Assembly (NCBI GenBank): GCA_949948715.1
Contig: CATLGW010000002.1
Location: forward strand, 51,486-115,485
Direction of reading: 5' to 3'
Length of the DNA: 64,000 nucleotides
Source of the DNA: an uncultured Lachnospiraceae bacterium
GTDB taxonomy: Bacteria; Bacillota; Clostridia; Lachnospirales; Lachnospiraceae
Below, piece by piece: positions 31,299-41,070 of this stretch. Below the pieces are notes generated by a model, which ran no database searches, had not been told where the DNA came from, and saw nothing but the letters and a program-made list of their open reading frames with translations. A program made the position numbers and the translations under genes. Numbering within the stretch: position 1 is the stretch's first letter; each line of letters starts with the position of its first letter.

Positions 31299-31963
31299 CC
31301 TCGCCAATGGATCCACAGCAATGTCAGCCAAAAGGAAACGACAATATAAGGCAGAAAGGCAACCGGGACCTTTAGATTTCCGTCCCTTCCGATATTGCGG
31401 TGAAAAAGCTGCACCAGAAAAAGAAACAAAAACGCCGCAGCCATCTGAAGCAGATACTCTCTCATTCCTCCCCCAAAAGCTCCCAGCATCAGCGCACAGG
31501 CACAGAACGCATACACATCCGCCCTGCCGTAGCATCTGTCAAACAAAAACCTCTGAAGTAGAAAGAAGCAGGAGAGCTGCCGCCAAAGGACCAGATCAAA
31601 ATCTACGGACGCAAGCAAAAGAAGCGTCCCCAAGATCAAAACTCCCCACCAGACATAATCGTACACCCTGCGGCATCTCATATCCGTAAAACAGGCATAC
31701 AGCAGCCCTCCCGCCACCATCCCCAGGTACGCCGCCCGCAGAACATCCGGGGGCCCGCAACATCCGCCATGACAAATAAAAGCCACCGGACAGGCATTCA
31801 ATCCTGCAAGAATTGCCCCTGTTACCAACTGCGGCCATCTCAGTCGAAGCCGCCTCCCCCAAAAAGTCCTGTCATATCTTTCGGCCACCCAGGTGCACAG
31901 TAAAAATCCTGCCGACTCTGCCGCCAAGGCCAGTCCCGCACAAATAATATCCCCCCAGCCCAT
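31295..31963 (-). CDS. Prepilin peptidase, A24 family
   Basis: A 222-residue polytopic membrane protein with about six helices. Two aspartates fit the A24 pair: CFTDMRCRRVYDYVWW after helix 3 and GRADVYAFCACALM in the GxxD segment. The family cleaves the leader of type IV and Flp prepilins at the membrane. The second motif reads GRAD where GxGD is common. It starts six nt after the giant glycine-rich protein gene and is the last gene of the Tad operon. The Flp-like pilin at 37737-38003 is its probable substrate. No N-terminal methylase domain is present, as in TadV/CpaA. Confidence 0.82.
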   Translation of the reverse strand: MGWGDIICAGLALAAESAGFLLCTWVAERYDRTFWGRRLRLRWPQLVTGAILAGLNACPVAFICHGGCCGPPDVLRAAYLGMVAGGLLYACFTDMRCRRVYDYVWWGVLILGTLLLLASVDFDLVLWRQLSCFFLLQRFLFDRCYGRADVYAFCACALMLGAFGGGMREYLLQMAAAFLFLFLVQLFHRNIGRDGNLKVPVAFLPYIVVSFWLTLLWIHWRG

Positions 31964-31969
31964 GAATCC

Positions 31970-34900
31970 TCACCTCAGCCTTGTCCGCACGTCGTCCAGC
32001 ACCGTTCCGGACACGCCGATGACGCTTAGGGAGGGATGTTCCTCCAGCCTTTTGTCTCCCTTGTAGGCCCTCACTGTAATGACATATCCCGCATTCTCCG
32101 GCGCATATAGGGGTATCATAAACTGTAGCTTTTCCTCATGACGGTAGGCCGGCAGATCCGTATATACATAGACCCTGTTCAGATCCGAATCTAACTCCAA
32201 CAGCTCCTTCGGAAACTCCACCTCCACCCTGTCCGCATAGCCCCAGGTGGTAATAGTCAAAACTCCGCTCTCCCCGCATTGAAAAATGGGACTGTGGGGC
32301 TCCAGAATACGAGAGATGTCACAGCAAATACCAAATTCCGTGGTGCCGGCGCTGACCCGCCTCTCATTCCCCACATGATCCGCCGCATAGGCGGTGACCA
32401 TGAAGTCTCCGCTGAATACAGGCTCGTCCCGGGTAATGTCCACCCGTACCTTTCCGTCCGCCCCGGGAACGTACGTCTTCTGCACCGCATTGTCCGAATT
32501 ATAAACTGTCAAATAAAACTCCCCGACGCCGCTCAGGGAATCCTCTGCGGTACAGACAAGCTCCACGCTTCCCTCATTGCGGTCTATCAGGTCCAGAGAT
32601 TTCAGCGCCTCCAGGCCATATATCTCCGGTGCGGTGCCGTCCCCCGTCACAGTCAGACCGTTCCTCTGATCTTCGGCATAATCCGAATACACTTTCCCGC
32701 TCCTATAGTCTGCTCCCGCAACAGGCAAAATCTCTACCACGACACCGTCCGCAGCCTCATCCAGCACAAAATCCTGCGCGACCTCCACACTGCCGCCCGC
32801 CGCGCCCCGAAAAGCCGACGTCCTGGGATAAAAGGACAGAAGAGATTCCCCCGTAGCGCTGAGATTCAAATCCCCCGGAGAAATCCGGAAATCCTCCTCC
32901 CGCACCGGGCGGCTGGCACAGTGCAGGATATTTCTGACTCTGTCTCCTCCCGTCCCGGTCTCAAATACAACATAGTTGATCTGGTAATCGTCCCTGGCCC
33001 GGCCCTCCATATAAGCCCGGTAGCCCAGGGTAAAGGGCGTCGCGCCGTCGCTTCGCACATATATTTTGCCGTCCTTAGCCGTATACACATTGCTTCCGCC
33101 CTCAATCTCCAGCGGTCCGGTGTGAAGAGGCCACCGTAACTCACGATCCGAAAGCGTCAGGGGAATGTGTGCCGCCTCCCCCAGATTTCCCGCCCGGTCC
33201 ACCGCCGCCACATGTAGGTACACATTATTCCGGGCAAGCTCCCCGGTCCACCGGGCCGCCTCGCTGTAGCTGCCGTTTCCCTGGGTCACTTTGGTATCCG
33301 CGTTCCCGTCCGCCAGGATATAGTATCCCCTCACCCCCGATGTCAGCGTATTTGCTGTCACATTGGAGCGGCACAGAGGTATACCGCCTCCCGCCAGATA
33401 GGATTGGGCCAAATGATAATACAGGGTTCCGTTATCCCTGGGCGCATCCCAGGAAACACAGACACGATTTCCGCCAAGGGCCTCCTTTCTGACCCCTTCC
33501 GGCCCCACCGCGTCGGGGGCAGCCTGATCAGCCGCCAGGACACCCTCCAGACTCTGGGCAACGCTAAATCCCACCTGCCTGGAGCAGACGGAGACGAAAC
33601 CGTTTCCGTAACATTGCCCGGACTCACTGACATAGGTGCGGGCGCAGTCTGCGTTAACATAATTGCTGCCCCCGAAGGACGGCCGGGAGTACGCCTCCTG
33701 CAATACCACATCCGTCACCGTTCCCAGCCTGTAATGCCCGTTGGCGTGCTCCTCGGACTCCACACCGTGGTAACAATCGGATACGCCTGCGGCGTACATA
33801 CCGAAGCTTCCCGGAACGTCTCCGCAGTACAGCGCCCGGTAGGAATCCAGATTTCCGTAATGGCTGTCCAGCCAAATACTGGCATCTGCGTCGATCACAA
33901 AATACGGTTTACCCTCTATATACACAAGGTCTTCTTCCGTCCACACGTCGTTTTCCGCCGCCACCAGACCGGTGTCCTGGCAAATTCGATACCTCCAGCG
34001 GGCCCACAGATGATCCTGACCATCGTTATAATAAGGATTGCATTCATGGCTGGCAAAGGAAACCCTCACATGGCTTCCCGGGGAGAACTCCACAGGAATC
34101 ACTCTTTTGCCCGTCACGGCCGGTATCACAGCCCCCGCCCGGCCTCCCGCATATCCTCCTCCGCCTCCCGCGCCGCCGCTCTCCCCTGCCGTTCCCAGAA
34201 GGCTCTCGCCCGCAGTGACGTTTGCAGCGCTGCCTCCGGGCCCTCCGTCCTCACATCCTGTGGCCCCTCCGCCTCCTCCTGCGATGAAAATTGTCCCCTT
34301 TAAATTACTGGACACAACGGTACAGCCTCCTCCCACCGCCCCCACGGCAGGGTCAAATCCTCCTCCTTTGTTGTATCCGTTTCTGCCGCCGATGTTACAG
34401 GTGAGCACCTCTCCCTCCTGCAGCCATACCTCCACGGATACCCGGCCTCCCGGGCCTCCCGCCATAATGCCCTCCCTTAGAGCATAGTCTCCCCCCTGAG
34501 CTCCCGCTCCCGCTAAGGTGTAAAACCCCGTGGCAGGAACCGTGTAAGTGCATATCTCTCCGCTGTAGTCAAAGGATACCTCCACGCCGCTGCCGCCTCC
34601 GATATCCTCCGCAGCGTAGATCTGCGTCCAGTTTCTCCCGTCGCGGCTCTGATACAGAAGATACGCCTTGTCCAAACCATCCGGCTGAAACCAGGACAAG
34701 TCCACGGCTCCCCTGCCCCCACCCACACGGTAATTGTCCTTCCCCCAAAGCGTCAGATCGGCCCACTGAGCATAGAGCGTCATATCTGTGCCGGGAGTAA
34801 TGCTGTCCCCTCCCGCCCCTGCGGGGTCCGTAAACTCCGGATCAAAATACCATCCCCCGAAGGAGCTTCCCGCCTTGACCGGCGTAGGCAGTATCACAGG

Positions 34901-36139
34901 GTCCGGCTGATACCCCGCCAGAAGTGTGTCCGTATTTCCATTGGATGCCGCAAAACAGTACATCTGATCCGCAAAACGCCCATAAAATGGCTGCACTCTC
35001 ATCCACTCCGTGAAATGCTGCGTGCCGTCCATGGGGCCTATGGGATTACCCCCGTTGGTCTCAAAGGATATCCGATGGCCCGCGGGAGCCGTGACCCTGC
35101 TGCCGTCCACAAAGTACATACTTCCATAGCTGCCTGTAACCGTAGAGATACCCTGCAGGCCATTGTATCTGCCTTCCCCGGGATCAATTCTCAAATAGCT
35201 GACCGAGGGCCGCCACACGGCGTAGAGAACCACCCTGCCGTTTTCCTCCCGGGTCAGATTTAGGATTTCGGCGCCGTCGCAAAAACTTATGCCGCTTCCG
35301 TCCGGCTCCGTGTTCCACTCTGCAAACTCATACCCCCGGCGCGAATAAGCGTTTAACGTCAGGCGTGTGGCGGGAGTGACCGGATTTCCCTCATACTCCC
35401 CAGCGTTGTCATACATATGAACGCTGTTTTCCATGTATCCGTTCCAGTCTCCCGGAGCGTTTGCGCGGTATTCCACCCAATACCGATTCTTAGAAATCCC
35501 CTTGCAGTCATGCCGCAGTCCGAAGCCCTGTTCAAAATTATCACAGTGAGGACAACAATAATAATAGGCAAGCTGCCGACCGTTCACCTCTCCCATATCC
35601 AGATAGTCTATGGACCGGGCCGCCTCCCTGCTCATGTAGATCAGATGGGTCATCCTTTCCCCACAGTCCGCGCAGTATGCCACCCATCCGGAATAGTAAT
35701 ATCCTTCACAGGTATGCTTCTCCACAGGCACGCCATGCCACAATCCGTCCCTCTCATCCCCCGGATATGCGTTGTGAATGCATGTGCCGTGCCTGTGCTC
35801 CACCTGCCAGTACCCTATGGGAACGGTTCCCTCCCTGTCCGCAAGATAATAGTGCTCTCCTTCTCTCAGAGGACTTAACCCGGAGGGAATACCTGTGTAC
35901 ACCCTCTCCCCGTGCTCATACCAGGTCCCGGTCTTTCCCTGGTCAGTGGTCCAGGCCAGTCCGTCGGGGCTGAAGGTCACATGGGGACTGTTATAGACCG
36001 TCCCCGGCTCCGCCACAGCAGCCCTCGCCCTCCCGCCAAATCCTAAGAGCATTGCGGCCGCAAGCGCTGCGAAGGCCCCTGTCGCCCTGCATATCCTCAA
36101 CCCCAAATCAATCTTCACAAACCCTTTCTCCAACCTCAT
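31970..36139 (-). CDS. Giant secreted glycine-rich protein in the Tad operon
   Basis: A 1389-residue exported protein. The signal peptide has ATGAFAALAAAMLLGF before the Ala-rich cleavage region. Residues 80-190 form a Cys/His-rich domain (CADCG, CCPHC and paired HC motifs), possibly zinc-binding. Next comes an InlB B-repeat-type beta domain (about 200-290, ending VLYAVWRP). A second such repeat at about 405-440 ends MTLYAQW. From about 525-680 there is a Gly-rich domain with AGGGGGATGCEDGG. Later parts are Ig-like and end without a membrane anchor or LPXTG. It may be a pilus-associated adhesin. ATG 36139 is chosen but its ribosome site overlaps it; GTG 36118 is an alternative start. Confidence 0.6.
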   Translation of the reverse strand: MRLEKGFVKIDLGLRICRATGAFAALAAAMLLGFGGRARAAVAEPGTVYNSPHVTFSPDGLAWTTDQGKTGTWYEHGERVYTGIPSGLSPLREGEHYYLADREGTVPIGYWQVEHRHGTCIHNAYPGDERDGLWHGVPVEKHTCEGYYYSGWVAYCADCGERMTHLIYMSREAARSIDYLDMGEVNGRQLAYYYCCPHCDNFEQGFGLRHDCKGISKNRYWVEYRANAPGDWNGYMENSVHMYDNAGEYEGNPVTPATRLTLNAYSRRGYEFAEWNTEPDGSGISFCDGAEILNLTREENGRVVLYAVWRPSVSYLRIDPGEGRYNGLQGISTVTGSYGSMYFVDGSRVTAPAGHRISFETNGGNPIGPMDGTQHFTEWMRVQPFYGRFADQMYCFAASNGNTDTLLAGYQPDPVILPTPVKAGSSFGGWYFDPEFTDPAGAGGDSITPGTDMTLYAQWADLTLWGKDNYRVGGGRGAVDLSWFQPDGLDKAYLLYQSRDGRNWTQIYAAEDIGGGSGVEVSFDYSGEICTYTVPATGFYTLAGAGAQGGDYALREGIMAGGPGGRVSVEVWLQEGEVLTCNIGGRNGYNKGGGFDPAVGAVGGGCTVVSSNLKGTIFIAGGGGGATGCEDGGPGGSAANVTAGESLLGTAGESGGAGGGGGYAGGRAGAVIPAVTGKRVIPVEFSPGSHVRVSFASHECNPYYNDGQDHLWARWRYRICQDTGLVAAENDVWTEEDLVYIEGKPYFVIDADASIWLDSHYGNLDSYRALYCGDVPGSFGMYAAGVSDCYHGVESEEHANGHYRLGTVTDVVLQEAYSRPSFGGSNYVNADCARTYVSESGQCYGNGFVSVCSRQVGFSVAQSLEGVLAADQAAPDAVGPEGVRKEALGGNRVCVSWDAPRDNGTLYYHLAQSYLAGGGIPLCRSNVTANTLTSGVRGYYILADGNADTKVTQGNGSYSEAARWTGELARNNVYLHVAAVDRAGNLGEAAHIPLTLSDRELRWPLHTGPLEIEGGSNVYTAKDGKIYVRSDGATPFTLGYRAYMEGRARDDYQINYVVFETGTGGDRVRNILHCASRPVREEDFRISPGDLNLSATGESLLSFYPRTSAFRGAAGGSVEVAQDFVLDEAADGVVVEILPVAGADYRSGKVYSDYAEDQRNGLTVTGDGTAPEIYGLEALKSLDLIDRNEGSVELVCTAEDSLSGVGEFYLTVYNSDNAVQKTYVPGADGKVRVDITRDEPVFSGDFMVTAYAADHVGNERRVSAGTTEFGICCDISRILEPHSPIFQCGESGVLTITTWGYADRVEVEFPKELLELDSDLNRVYVYTDLPAYRHEEKLQFMIPLYAPENAGYVITVRAYKGDKRLEEHPSLSVIGVSGTVLDDVRTRLR

Positions 36140-36147
36140 TCCTCCCC

Positions 36148-36795
36148 TCAGCCGCCGCACACTTTCACAATCCGCAGGGAACTGCCGGCCAGCCGGGAAT
36201 AGAACTCCTCCACATCTTCCTTGTCCAGATAGACGTTGAAACGCTGGGCGGAGGCGGTGGAATCTTCATTGGAAATCGTCTTTCCGCCGCTGTCAAATAC
36301 CTGTTCCACAAAGACATCGGGCCACACCAGCCTCGCCTCTCCCTCCTGGGTCACCACATAAATATGTACCCTGTCTCCCGCCCGGAGCACTCCGCCCACC
36401 ACCTGGCTCAGGTCCTCAGCTCTAAAGCCCGCGATCACGGGCTCTCTCATATCCTGAGTCACCCGGCTTATCTCCTCAAACATCCCTTCTGTCAGAAGAA
36501 CTCCCTTTTCAATGGAGACCACGGCGTACTTTCCCGCTATCCGGGTGCTGTCCACAAGGGCCGTCTCGGGAATACAACTGATATCCAGTTCCCTCGCCTC
36601 CAGATAATCCCCTGCGTTTTCCTCCGTCAGAAGCATCCCCCGGGGAATCTCCCGGGATGCGATATAGATGGCACCCTTCTCATAATCCGCCAGCATATTT
36701 CTCTCAATCTGCAGCATAATCAGAAAAACCGCCACCGCCGCCGCAAACGCTGCTATTATGCTGCCCGTCCAAATCCATTTCCTTTTTCCTTTCAT
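36148..36795 (-). CDS. CpaB/RcpC-like pilus assembly protein with SAF domain
   Basis: A 215-residue protein with one N-terminal helix (IIAAFAAAVAVFLIML) and an extracytoplasmic SAF domain: IYIASREIPRGMLLTEEN, then YAVVSIEKGVLLTEGMF. The C-terminal half (VAGFRAEDLSQVVGGVLRAG-type, then HIYVVTQEGEARL) follows the CpaB/RcpC pattern. In Gram-negatives CpaB gates the pilus secretin; here no secretin exists, so it may act on the cell-wall side of the pilus. AAGGAGG lies before ATG 36795. It is eight nt from the giant secreted protein gene. Confidence 0.78.
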   Translation of the reverse strand: MKGKRKWIWTGSIIAAFAAAVAVFLIMLQIERNMLADYEKGAIYIASREIPRGMLLTEENAGDYLEARELDISCIPETALVDSTRIAGKYAVVSIEKGVLLTEGMFEEISRVTQDMREPVIAGFRAEDLSQVVGGVLRAGDRVHIYVVTQEGEARLVWPDVFVEQVFDSGGKTISNEDSTASAQRFNVYLDKEDVEEFYSRLAGSSLRIVKVCGG

Positions 36796-36806
36796 AACCG
36801 TCCTCC

Positions 36807-37391
36807 TTAATCGTTAACCACAATATCCGCCAGCTTTCCCTTGTGAGCCGTCACTGTCAGACCCAAGAACCCCTCCACGGGAAAGGATATCTCGCTGTAT
36901 ATGCCTGTGGCTTCTATGGGTATGCCGTCCGGCGAACAGACGCTGCCCACCGGATTCGTCTCCCGGGTCCACTGCCCGTCCGTCCCCACCCGGCTGGCCG
37001 TGACCAGCCCGCCCTTCACGTTGTACACAATGTACGCCTCCACGGTCACCGGTCCCGATATCAGACTCTTGTTGGGACACTCCCAGGCCTCGTCCAAATT
37101 CAGATTTTCCCGAAGGGCTGCCAGATACAGCTCATATGCCCCGGCCGGGTCGGAGATCCTCACCGTGTGAGAGATACCGTATTCCCGGATATCTAAGACG
37201 GCGGACGCCAGATTGGAGGCCGCCAGGGCATCCTCCAGATACAGGGCGGTGGAACGATACCCCGCCTCCTGTAAAAGTCCGCACAAAAGCACCGCCAGAA
37301 ACAGCAGATAAAACAGCCCTGCCGTCCACTGCAGCTTTCCCTCCCGGCTTTCAATTCTTGGCTGTGGACGCTCTGCGCTCCTCAAATTCAT
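36807..37391 (-). CDS. TadE-like minor pilin or pseudopilin, unclassified
   Basis: A 194-residue protein with one N-terminal helix (LQWTAGLFYLLFLAVLLCGLL) and a secreted domain with YRSTALYLEDALAASNLASAV, IREYGISHTVRI and FPVEGFLGLTVTAHKGKLADI. Size, topology and position between DUF4320-like and CpaB-like genes match TadE-type pseudopilins that cap or stabilise Flp pili. No classical cleavage motif is obvious. It overlaps the upstream gene by 41 nt and has AAGGAG close to ATG 37391. The family name is uncertain. Confidence 0.55.
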   Translation of the reverse strand: MNLRSAERPQPRIESREGKLQWTAGLFYLLFLAVLLCGLLQEAGYRSTALYLEDALAASNLASAVLDIREYGISHTVRISDPAGAYELYLAALRENLNLDEAWECPNKSLISGPVTVEAYIVYNVKGGLVTASRVGTDGQWTRETNPVGSVCSPDGIPIEATGIYSEISFPVEGFLGLTVTAHKGKLADIVVND

Positions 37392-37740
37392 ACGCTCCTT
37401 TCAGTCTGCCCCGGATTGTCAATAAAAGCGGCTCGCCGAAGGCCACCTCATTCAGAGTGGAATCTCCGAAATCGATCTCCGTCACTTCAAGTTCCGTCAG
37501 TTCCTGGGCCAGCGCCGTCCTGTCCTCCGGGGTCAGATATCCCACCGTCTCCATGCGCAGGATATATTTTCGGGCAAGCTGTCCCACCTGACTCTTTTTC
37601 TCGATCAGCTCCACACTGTCCAGATAGGCCAGCAGCAGCACAGTCATTGCGAGCAGACAAATCCCCGTGATCATCAGATCCCCCACATTTCCCTCCCGCC
37701 TGAAAAGATGCCACTCTCCTCCCGTAATCCCGGCTCTCAT
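37351..37740 (-). CDS. DUF4320-like pilin-type protein
   Basis: A 129-residue protein. Polar residues including REGNVGDLMITGICLLAMTV precede one hydrophobic helix, and a soluble domain follows with LARKYILRMETVGYLTPED and FGDSTLNEVAFGEPLLLTIRG. This fits DUF4320 proteins of Clostridia Tad loci, which look like minor pilins with a prepilin-style leader; the segment before NVGD may be removed by the prepilin peptidase. It overlaps the upstream Flp gene by ATGA and the downstream gene by 41 nt, showing tight coupling. DUF number is from memory. Confidence 0.6.
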   Translation of the reverse strand: MRAGITGGEWHLFRREGNVGDLMITGICLLAMTVLLLAYLDSVELIEKKSQVGQLARKYILRMETVGYLTPEDRTALAQELTELEVTEIDFGDSTLNEVAFGEPLLLTIRGRLKGAYEFEERRASTAKN

Positions 37741-38003
37741 TGGTGCACCCCCAAGATACCCTGGGCTTTTTCCGTCATATTCTTCACAAGGGTCTCAATG
37801 AACCCGGCCAGACTCTCCTTCATCACTACGCACAATAAGAGGGCGATAATGCAAAGTCCCACCGTCACCAGTATGCCGTCTATCCCGGCTTCTTTCTTCA
37901 GAGCCATATGGCGCAGATATACGGCGCCTTCTCTGATCCTCCTCCGCATAATTCCGATCCTGTCCATTGCCGCCGTTTTCACTCCATTGATTCTTCCGCT
38001 CAT
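37737..38003 (-). CDS. flp: Flp-type major pilin candidate
   Basis: An 88-residue protein. A basic N-terminal leader of about 40 residues is followed by KKEAGIDGILVTVGLCIIALLLCV, a prepilin-like junction and hydrophobic helix, then a short Lys-rich tail ending QGILGVHQ. The expected prepilin peptidase cleavage is around the G-I-D junction. Flp pilins are usually 50-60 residues after cleavage, which fits. It sits between tadC and the DUF4320-like gene. ATG 38003 is preferred over 38012 on spacing from AAGG. The symbol is given by position and architecture; the leader is longer than usual. Confidence 0.65.
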   Translation of the reverse strand: MSGRINGVKTAAMDRIGIMRRRIREGAVYLRHMALKKEAGIDGILVTVGLCIIALLLCVVMKESLAGFIETLVKNMTEKAQGILGVHQ

Positions 38004-38136
38004 TTTCCTCATCCTTTCTTATTGTTTTTGGTTATCTGATAGTGCTTTCATTTTGTATTTTCGTTTATTTTTCTATGCTCTCATTTTCTGCTCTGCCTTC
38101 GTTTTCTGTTCCCTTGCCGTCCCCTTCACGCCGTCA

Positions 38137-38982
38137 TTAAAAATGCAGCGCGGCGGAAAACATATGGGTCACACAGGCATACAAAGCCACCCCCAGCACC
38201 GCGGCCAAAATACCAAGCTGATAAAAGGTGATGCTGCGATCCAGACTGCTCTTTCTTCGCTCCAGCACAGCGGACTCCATGTCCTTAATCTGCTCTCCGA
38301 TGTCACAGAGCAATTCCACCGCCTGTCCGGACTCCAGGGCCTGCAGCACGGTGATACAGAGCGCATCAATGTAGCGGTTATCAAAACTGCCCTGAAAATG
38401 CTCCAGCGCCTCTTTAAGATCCGACTTCATCACAATATCCCCCGCCAGATCCAACAGCCCCTTCTGCAGCCTTCTCTCTCCCACGCTTCCATAGCACTCT
38501 GCCAGCGCGTCCGCCACATAAACTCCCGCCCTGATCTGGAGCTCCAGCGCGTGATAGACGAGCTTGATCTCCGACAGCATCCGCTCATTGTCCCTTCGAT
38601 TCAGATATTCCAGAAAAAATCTGGGCAGAAGGACGCACACTGCCGCCACCGCCGCGCCGCACTGGGGCGTTATCAAAGAACCGATGATAAATCCCGCCGC
38701 TCCCAAAACCATACACAAGGCCAGATAACGCACAGGGGTGATCTTCCCACCGTAATGAAACTCTCCGCCGTTTTTCAAAAGCCAGCTCGCCGTTTTCTGA
38801 TACCAGCCCCGGGTCTGTCTGCCTTTTCTCAAAAGACCCACAAAATCGTCACAGGCCCGCAGCACCAGGATTTCGGGATGATGTGCCGGAATCGCCGCCA
38901 ACAGTAAAAAGGCAAGTCCCGCCGCTGCATAGGGCATAAATTGTACCGCGTAAGATGCCATCAAGGGCAGGTTTTCCTCCAT
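38137..38982 (-). CDS. tadC: Type II/IV secretion F family protein, TadC
   Basis: A 281-residue inner-membrane platform protein. It has an N-terminal helix pair, then a cytoplasmic segment, a mid pair (LALCMVLGAAGFIIGSLI, AAVAAVCVLLPRFFLEYLNRRD), the T2SSF helical domain (VYHALELQIRAGVYVADAL, LFHFQGS-like and ALESGQAVELLCDIGEQI) and a C-terminal helix. TadB and TadC form the platform driven by CpaF. ATG 38982 has GGAGG seven bases upstream. It follows tadB by 11 nt. Family confidence is high; the C versus B label follows gene order. Confidence 0.85.
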   Translation of the reverse strand: MEENLPLMASYAVQFMPYAAAGLAFLLLAAIPAHHPEILVLRACDDFVGLLRKGRQTRGWYQKTASWLLKNGGEFHYGGKITPVRYLALCMVLGAAGFIIGSLITPQCGAAVAAVCVLLPRFFLEYLNRRDNERMLSEIKLVYHALELQIRAGVYVADALAECYGSVGERRLQKGLLDLAGDIVMKSDLKEALEHFQGSFDNRYIDALCITVLQALESGQAVELLCDIGEQIKDMESAVLERRKSSLDRSITFYQLGILAAVLGVALYACVTHMFSAALHF

Positions 38983-38993
38983 TCCCATCCCTC

Positions 38994-39932
38994 CTATCGA
39001 TGCAGCCCACAGATCTGCCTGAGAAACAGAAGCAGAACCACACCCAAAATTCCCAGGGCCATTTTTCCGGGCAGCGTTCGCAGCAAAATCTCCCAGACCG
39101 AAGCGCTGATCAGCCTGTCCACCGCCAGAAGGACAAAGGCCGAGAGAGCAAGCAGAAGAAACATATTTATGACGGCCTCCCTGAGCATTCCCTTTCGCTC
39201 CTCCCCCAGCCTGAGATATTCCCGCACGCTCCTCCTGCTGCCGCTCACCAGCGCCGTGAAATCGGCGCAGTACCTGAGGCTGATCTCCATGTTTCGGATC
39301 AGCTCCTTAAATTTGGGATGCTCGATCTTGTCCGCCAGGGAAAGCAGCGCCAAATTGGTGTCCCCTGTGGTCTGGGCTTCATAATAGCATTCCTCCAGCG
39401 CACTCTGCAGAGGCTCCTCCATATATCTGCTGATCTGATGGAAAATACCCGTGATTTCCCCCGCCGTTATACTGTAATTTCCCAAAAAATCAAGAAACTT
39501 CAGCAGATTGTCATTGACCGCTCTCATGGCCCGCAGCCTGCCGATCTGCAAGACAGCGTATTCCGCCCCCAGACAGAGCGCCGCGCCCACCCCGGCTGCC
39601 CGAAGGTTCCCCACAGCCAGCAGTATTGCAAAGCACACTCCTGCCGACATCACGGAAACCGCACAGAACAGCTCCGCCCCAAGCCTGGGAAAGCGGCTTC
39701 TCCACCCGCTGTAGGAAAGCTCCCGCTCCAGGCGCATCCACAGAGAATATTTCCTCTGTATCTCCCGGAGATTTCGCCTGTTCTCCCATACCCTTCTCCT
39801 GGAAGCCTCATCCATGCTCTCACCCGTCCGCCTGAGAGCCTCCGTCAGCCGCTCCAGCCATCCAATCCCACACAGCAGGGCTAAGAATCCCCCAAACAAC
39901 AGCACGAAAACCGCGCTATACAATCCGTTCAT
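38994..39932 (-). CDS. tadB: Type II/IV secretion F family protein, TadB
   Basis: A 312-residue membrane protein related to TadC. Helices lie at the N-terminus (LYSAVFVLLFGGFLALLCG), at about residues 105-150 and twice at the C-terminus (FLLLALSAFVLLAVDRL, ALGILGVVLLLFLRQI). Between them is the T2SSF helical bundle with EITGIFHQISRYMEEPLQ and ALLSLADKIEHPKFKELI. It starts 17 nt inside cpaF and ends 11 nt before tadC. The membrane platform couples CpaF ATP hydrolysis to pilus extrusion. ATG 39932 is chosen on ribosome-site distance. Confidence 0.82.
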   Translation of the reverse strand: MNGLYSAVFVLLFGGFLALLCGIGWLERLTEALRRTGESMDEASRRRVWENRRNLREIQRKYSLWMRLERELSYSGWRSRFPRLGAELFCAVSVMSAGVCFAILLAVGNLRAAGVGAALCLGAEYAVLQIGRLRAMRAVNDNLLKFLDFLGNYSITAGEITGIFHQISRYMEEPLQSALEECYYEAQTTGDTNLALLSLADKIEHPKFKELIRNMEISLRYCADFTALVSGSRRSVREYLRLGEERKGMLREAVINMFLLLALSAFVLLAVDRLISASVWEILLRTLPGKMALGILGVVLLLFLRQICGLHR

Positions 39933-41070
39933 ACTCCAATTCCTTCCTTTCCTCATTCCATCCCTTACAGGAAAATATCTGCTTTACCCGATAATGCTCC
40001 ATGAAAATCAAAGTCTTAAAGCAGTCCAGCATCTTCATCAGCTCATTCCGGGAATACCGGCTTTCGTACATACAATAGTCCGCCAGCTTGTCGGCCGCTC
40101 TGTCCGCCGACGACGCATGGATAGTGGCCGCGCAGATCTGCCCGGTACAGGCGGCGTTCAGCAGGTATAATGCCTCCTCCCCTTTTATCTCGCCTATAAT
40201 GAAGAAATCCACATCCATGGTCAGTCCCGCAATGCTGATATGTTTTAAGTCGTAACTGACCTGACTCTCCCCCGTCCCCGGCAGAGAATGCAGAAACATC
40301 ATGTCCGGATGATATCTTGTGGTAAGCTCATCCGCCTGCTGGGCCACCAGAATGGCCATATCATCCGGAAGAGTCTCCTTCAGGGCGTTGAGCAGCGTAG
40401 TCTTTCCCGAGGAGTTACCCCCGCAAATCAGCGTGGAGCCGTAACGAAAGCGATGAATCAAAAGCTCCGCCGTGTTTTGGCTCATCATCTTCCTTTCGAT
40501 CAAGTCTCTCATCTGGGGAAATGCCCGGGGCACCTTGCGGATGCACAGATAGGGTTCGCTGTAAGTGTTCACCAAAGGCATTGACAGGGTAAATCGCAAG
40601 ATAAAATCCGGATGACTCTCCGAGTCCGTGAAACGCTGAATGGCGTTGAGATTAGAAATGTTGACCTGATTCTTTGTGGCTACATAGTCCACAAACTGCC
40701 GGTATTCCTTGTCTGAGCGAAAAGCGATTCCGGCATCCATTCGCTTTCCCCCGCGCTTGACCCGGATACAGTCGTGGCTGATCACTCTGATATCCGATAT
40801 CTCCCGGTCGTCGATTAACGGCGACAGCCTGGAGTAGCCAAACACATACTGTTCAAAGGCCCTTAAAAGCTCCTCCCCCGTCTGAGGCGGTACATGATAG
40901 CAAGCCCCTATATGCCGCCTCACGTCCGCCAAAAACTCCCCCTTTCCCATCACTCCCTTTTTCATCTGCATCAGCGCAGACTGCTTTTGAGTGATATAAT
41001 CGTTCACCAGCCGCTGCAGTCCCTCGTCCACCGAGGTAATCTGCGGCCGGCCTGCGGTCTCTGCCCTCAT
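39916..41070 (-). CDS. cpaF: Tad pilus assembly ATPase CpaF/TadA
   Basis: A 384-residue secretion ATPase of the GspE/VirB11 type. The N-terminal half carries LSPLIDDREISDIRVISHDCIRV. The ATPase core has Walker A CGGNSSGKTTLLNAL (about 215), the Asp box and a Walker B-type FFIIGEIKGEEALYLLNA, then the His box QICAATIHASS. The Walker B region reads EIKGEE where EIRGEE is common. It powers extrusion of the Flp pilus and is first in the nine-gene operon behind the promoter at 41221-41249. GGAGG lies before the twin ATGs; 41070 is preferred over 41073 for spacing. Plus-strand overlapping frames are shadows. Confidence 0.9.
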   Translation of the reverse strand: MRAETAGRPQITSVDEGLQRLVNDYITQKQSALMQMKKGVMGKGEFLADVRRHIGACYHVPPQTGEELLRAFEQYVFGYSRLSPLIDDREISDIRVISHDCIRVKRGGKRMDAGIAFRSDKEYRQFVDYVATKNQVNISNLNAIQRFTDSESHPDFILRFTLSMPLVNTYSEPYLCIRKVPRAFPQMRDLIERKMMSQNTAELLIHRFRYGSTLICGGNSSGKTTLLNALKETLPDDMAILVAQQADELTTRYHPDMMFLHSLPGTGESQVSYDLKHISIAGLTMDVDFFIIGEIKGEEALYLLNAACTGQICAATIHASSADRAADKLADYCMYESRYSRNELMKMLDCFKTLIFMEHYRVKQIFSCKGWNEERKELEYERIV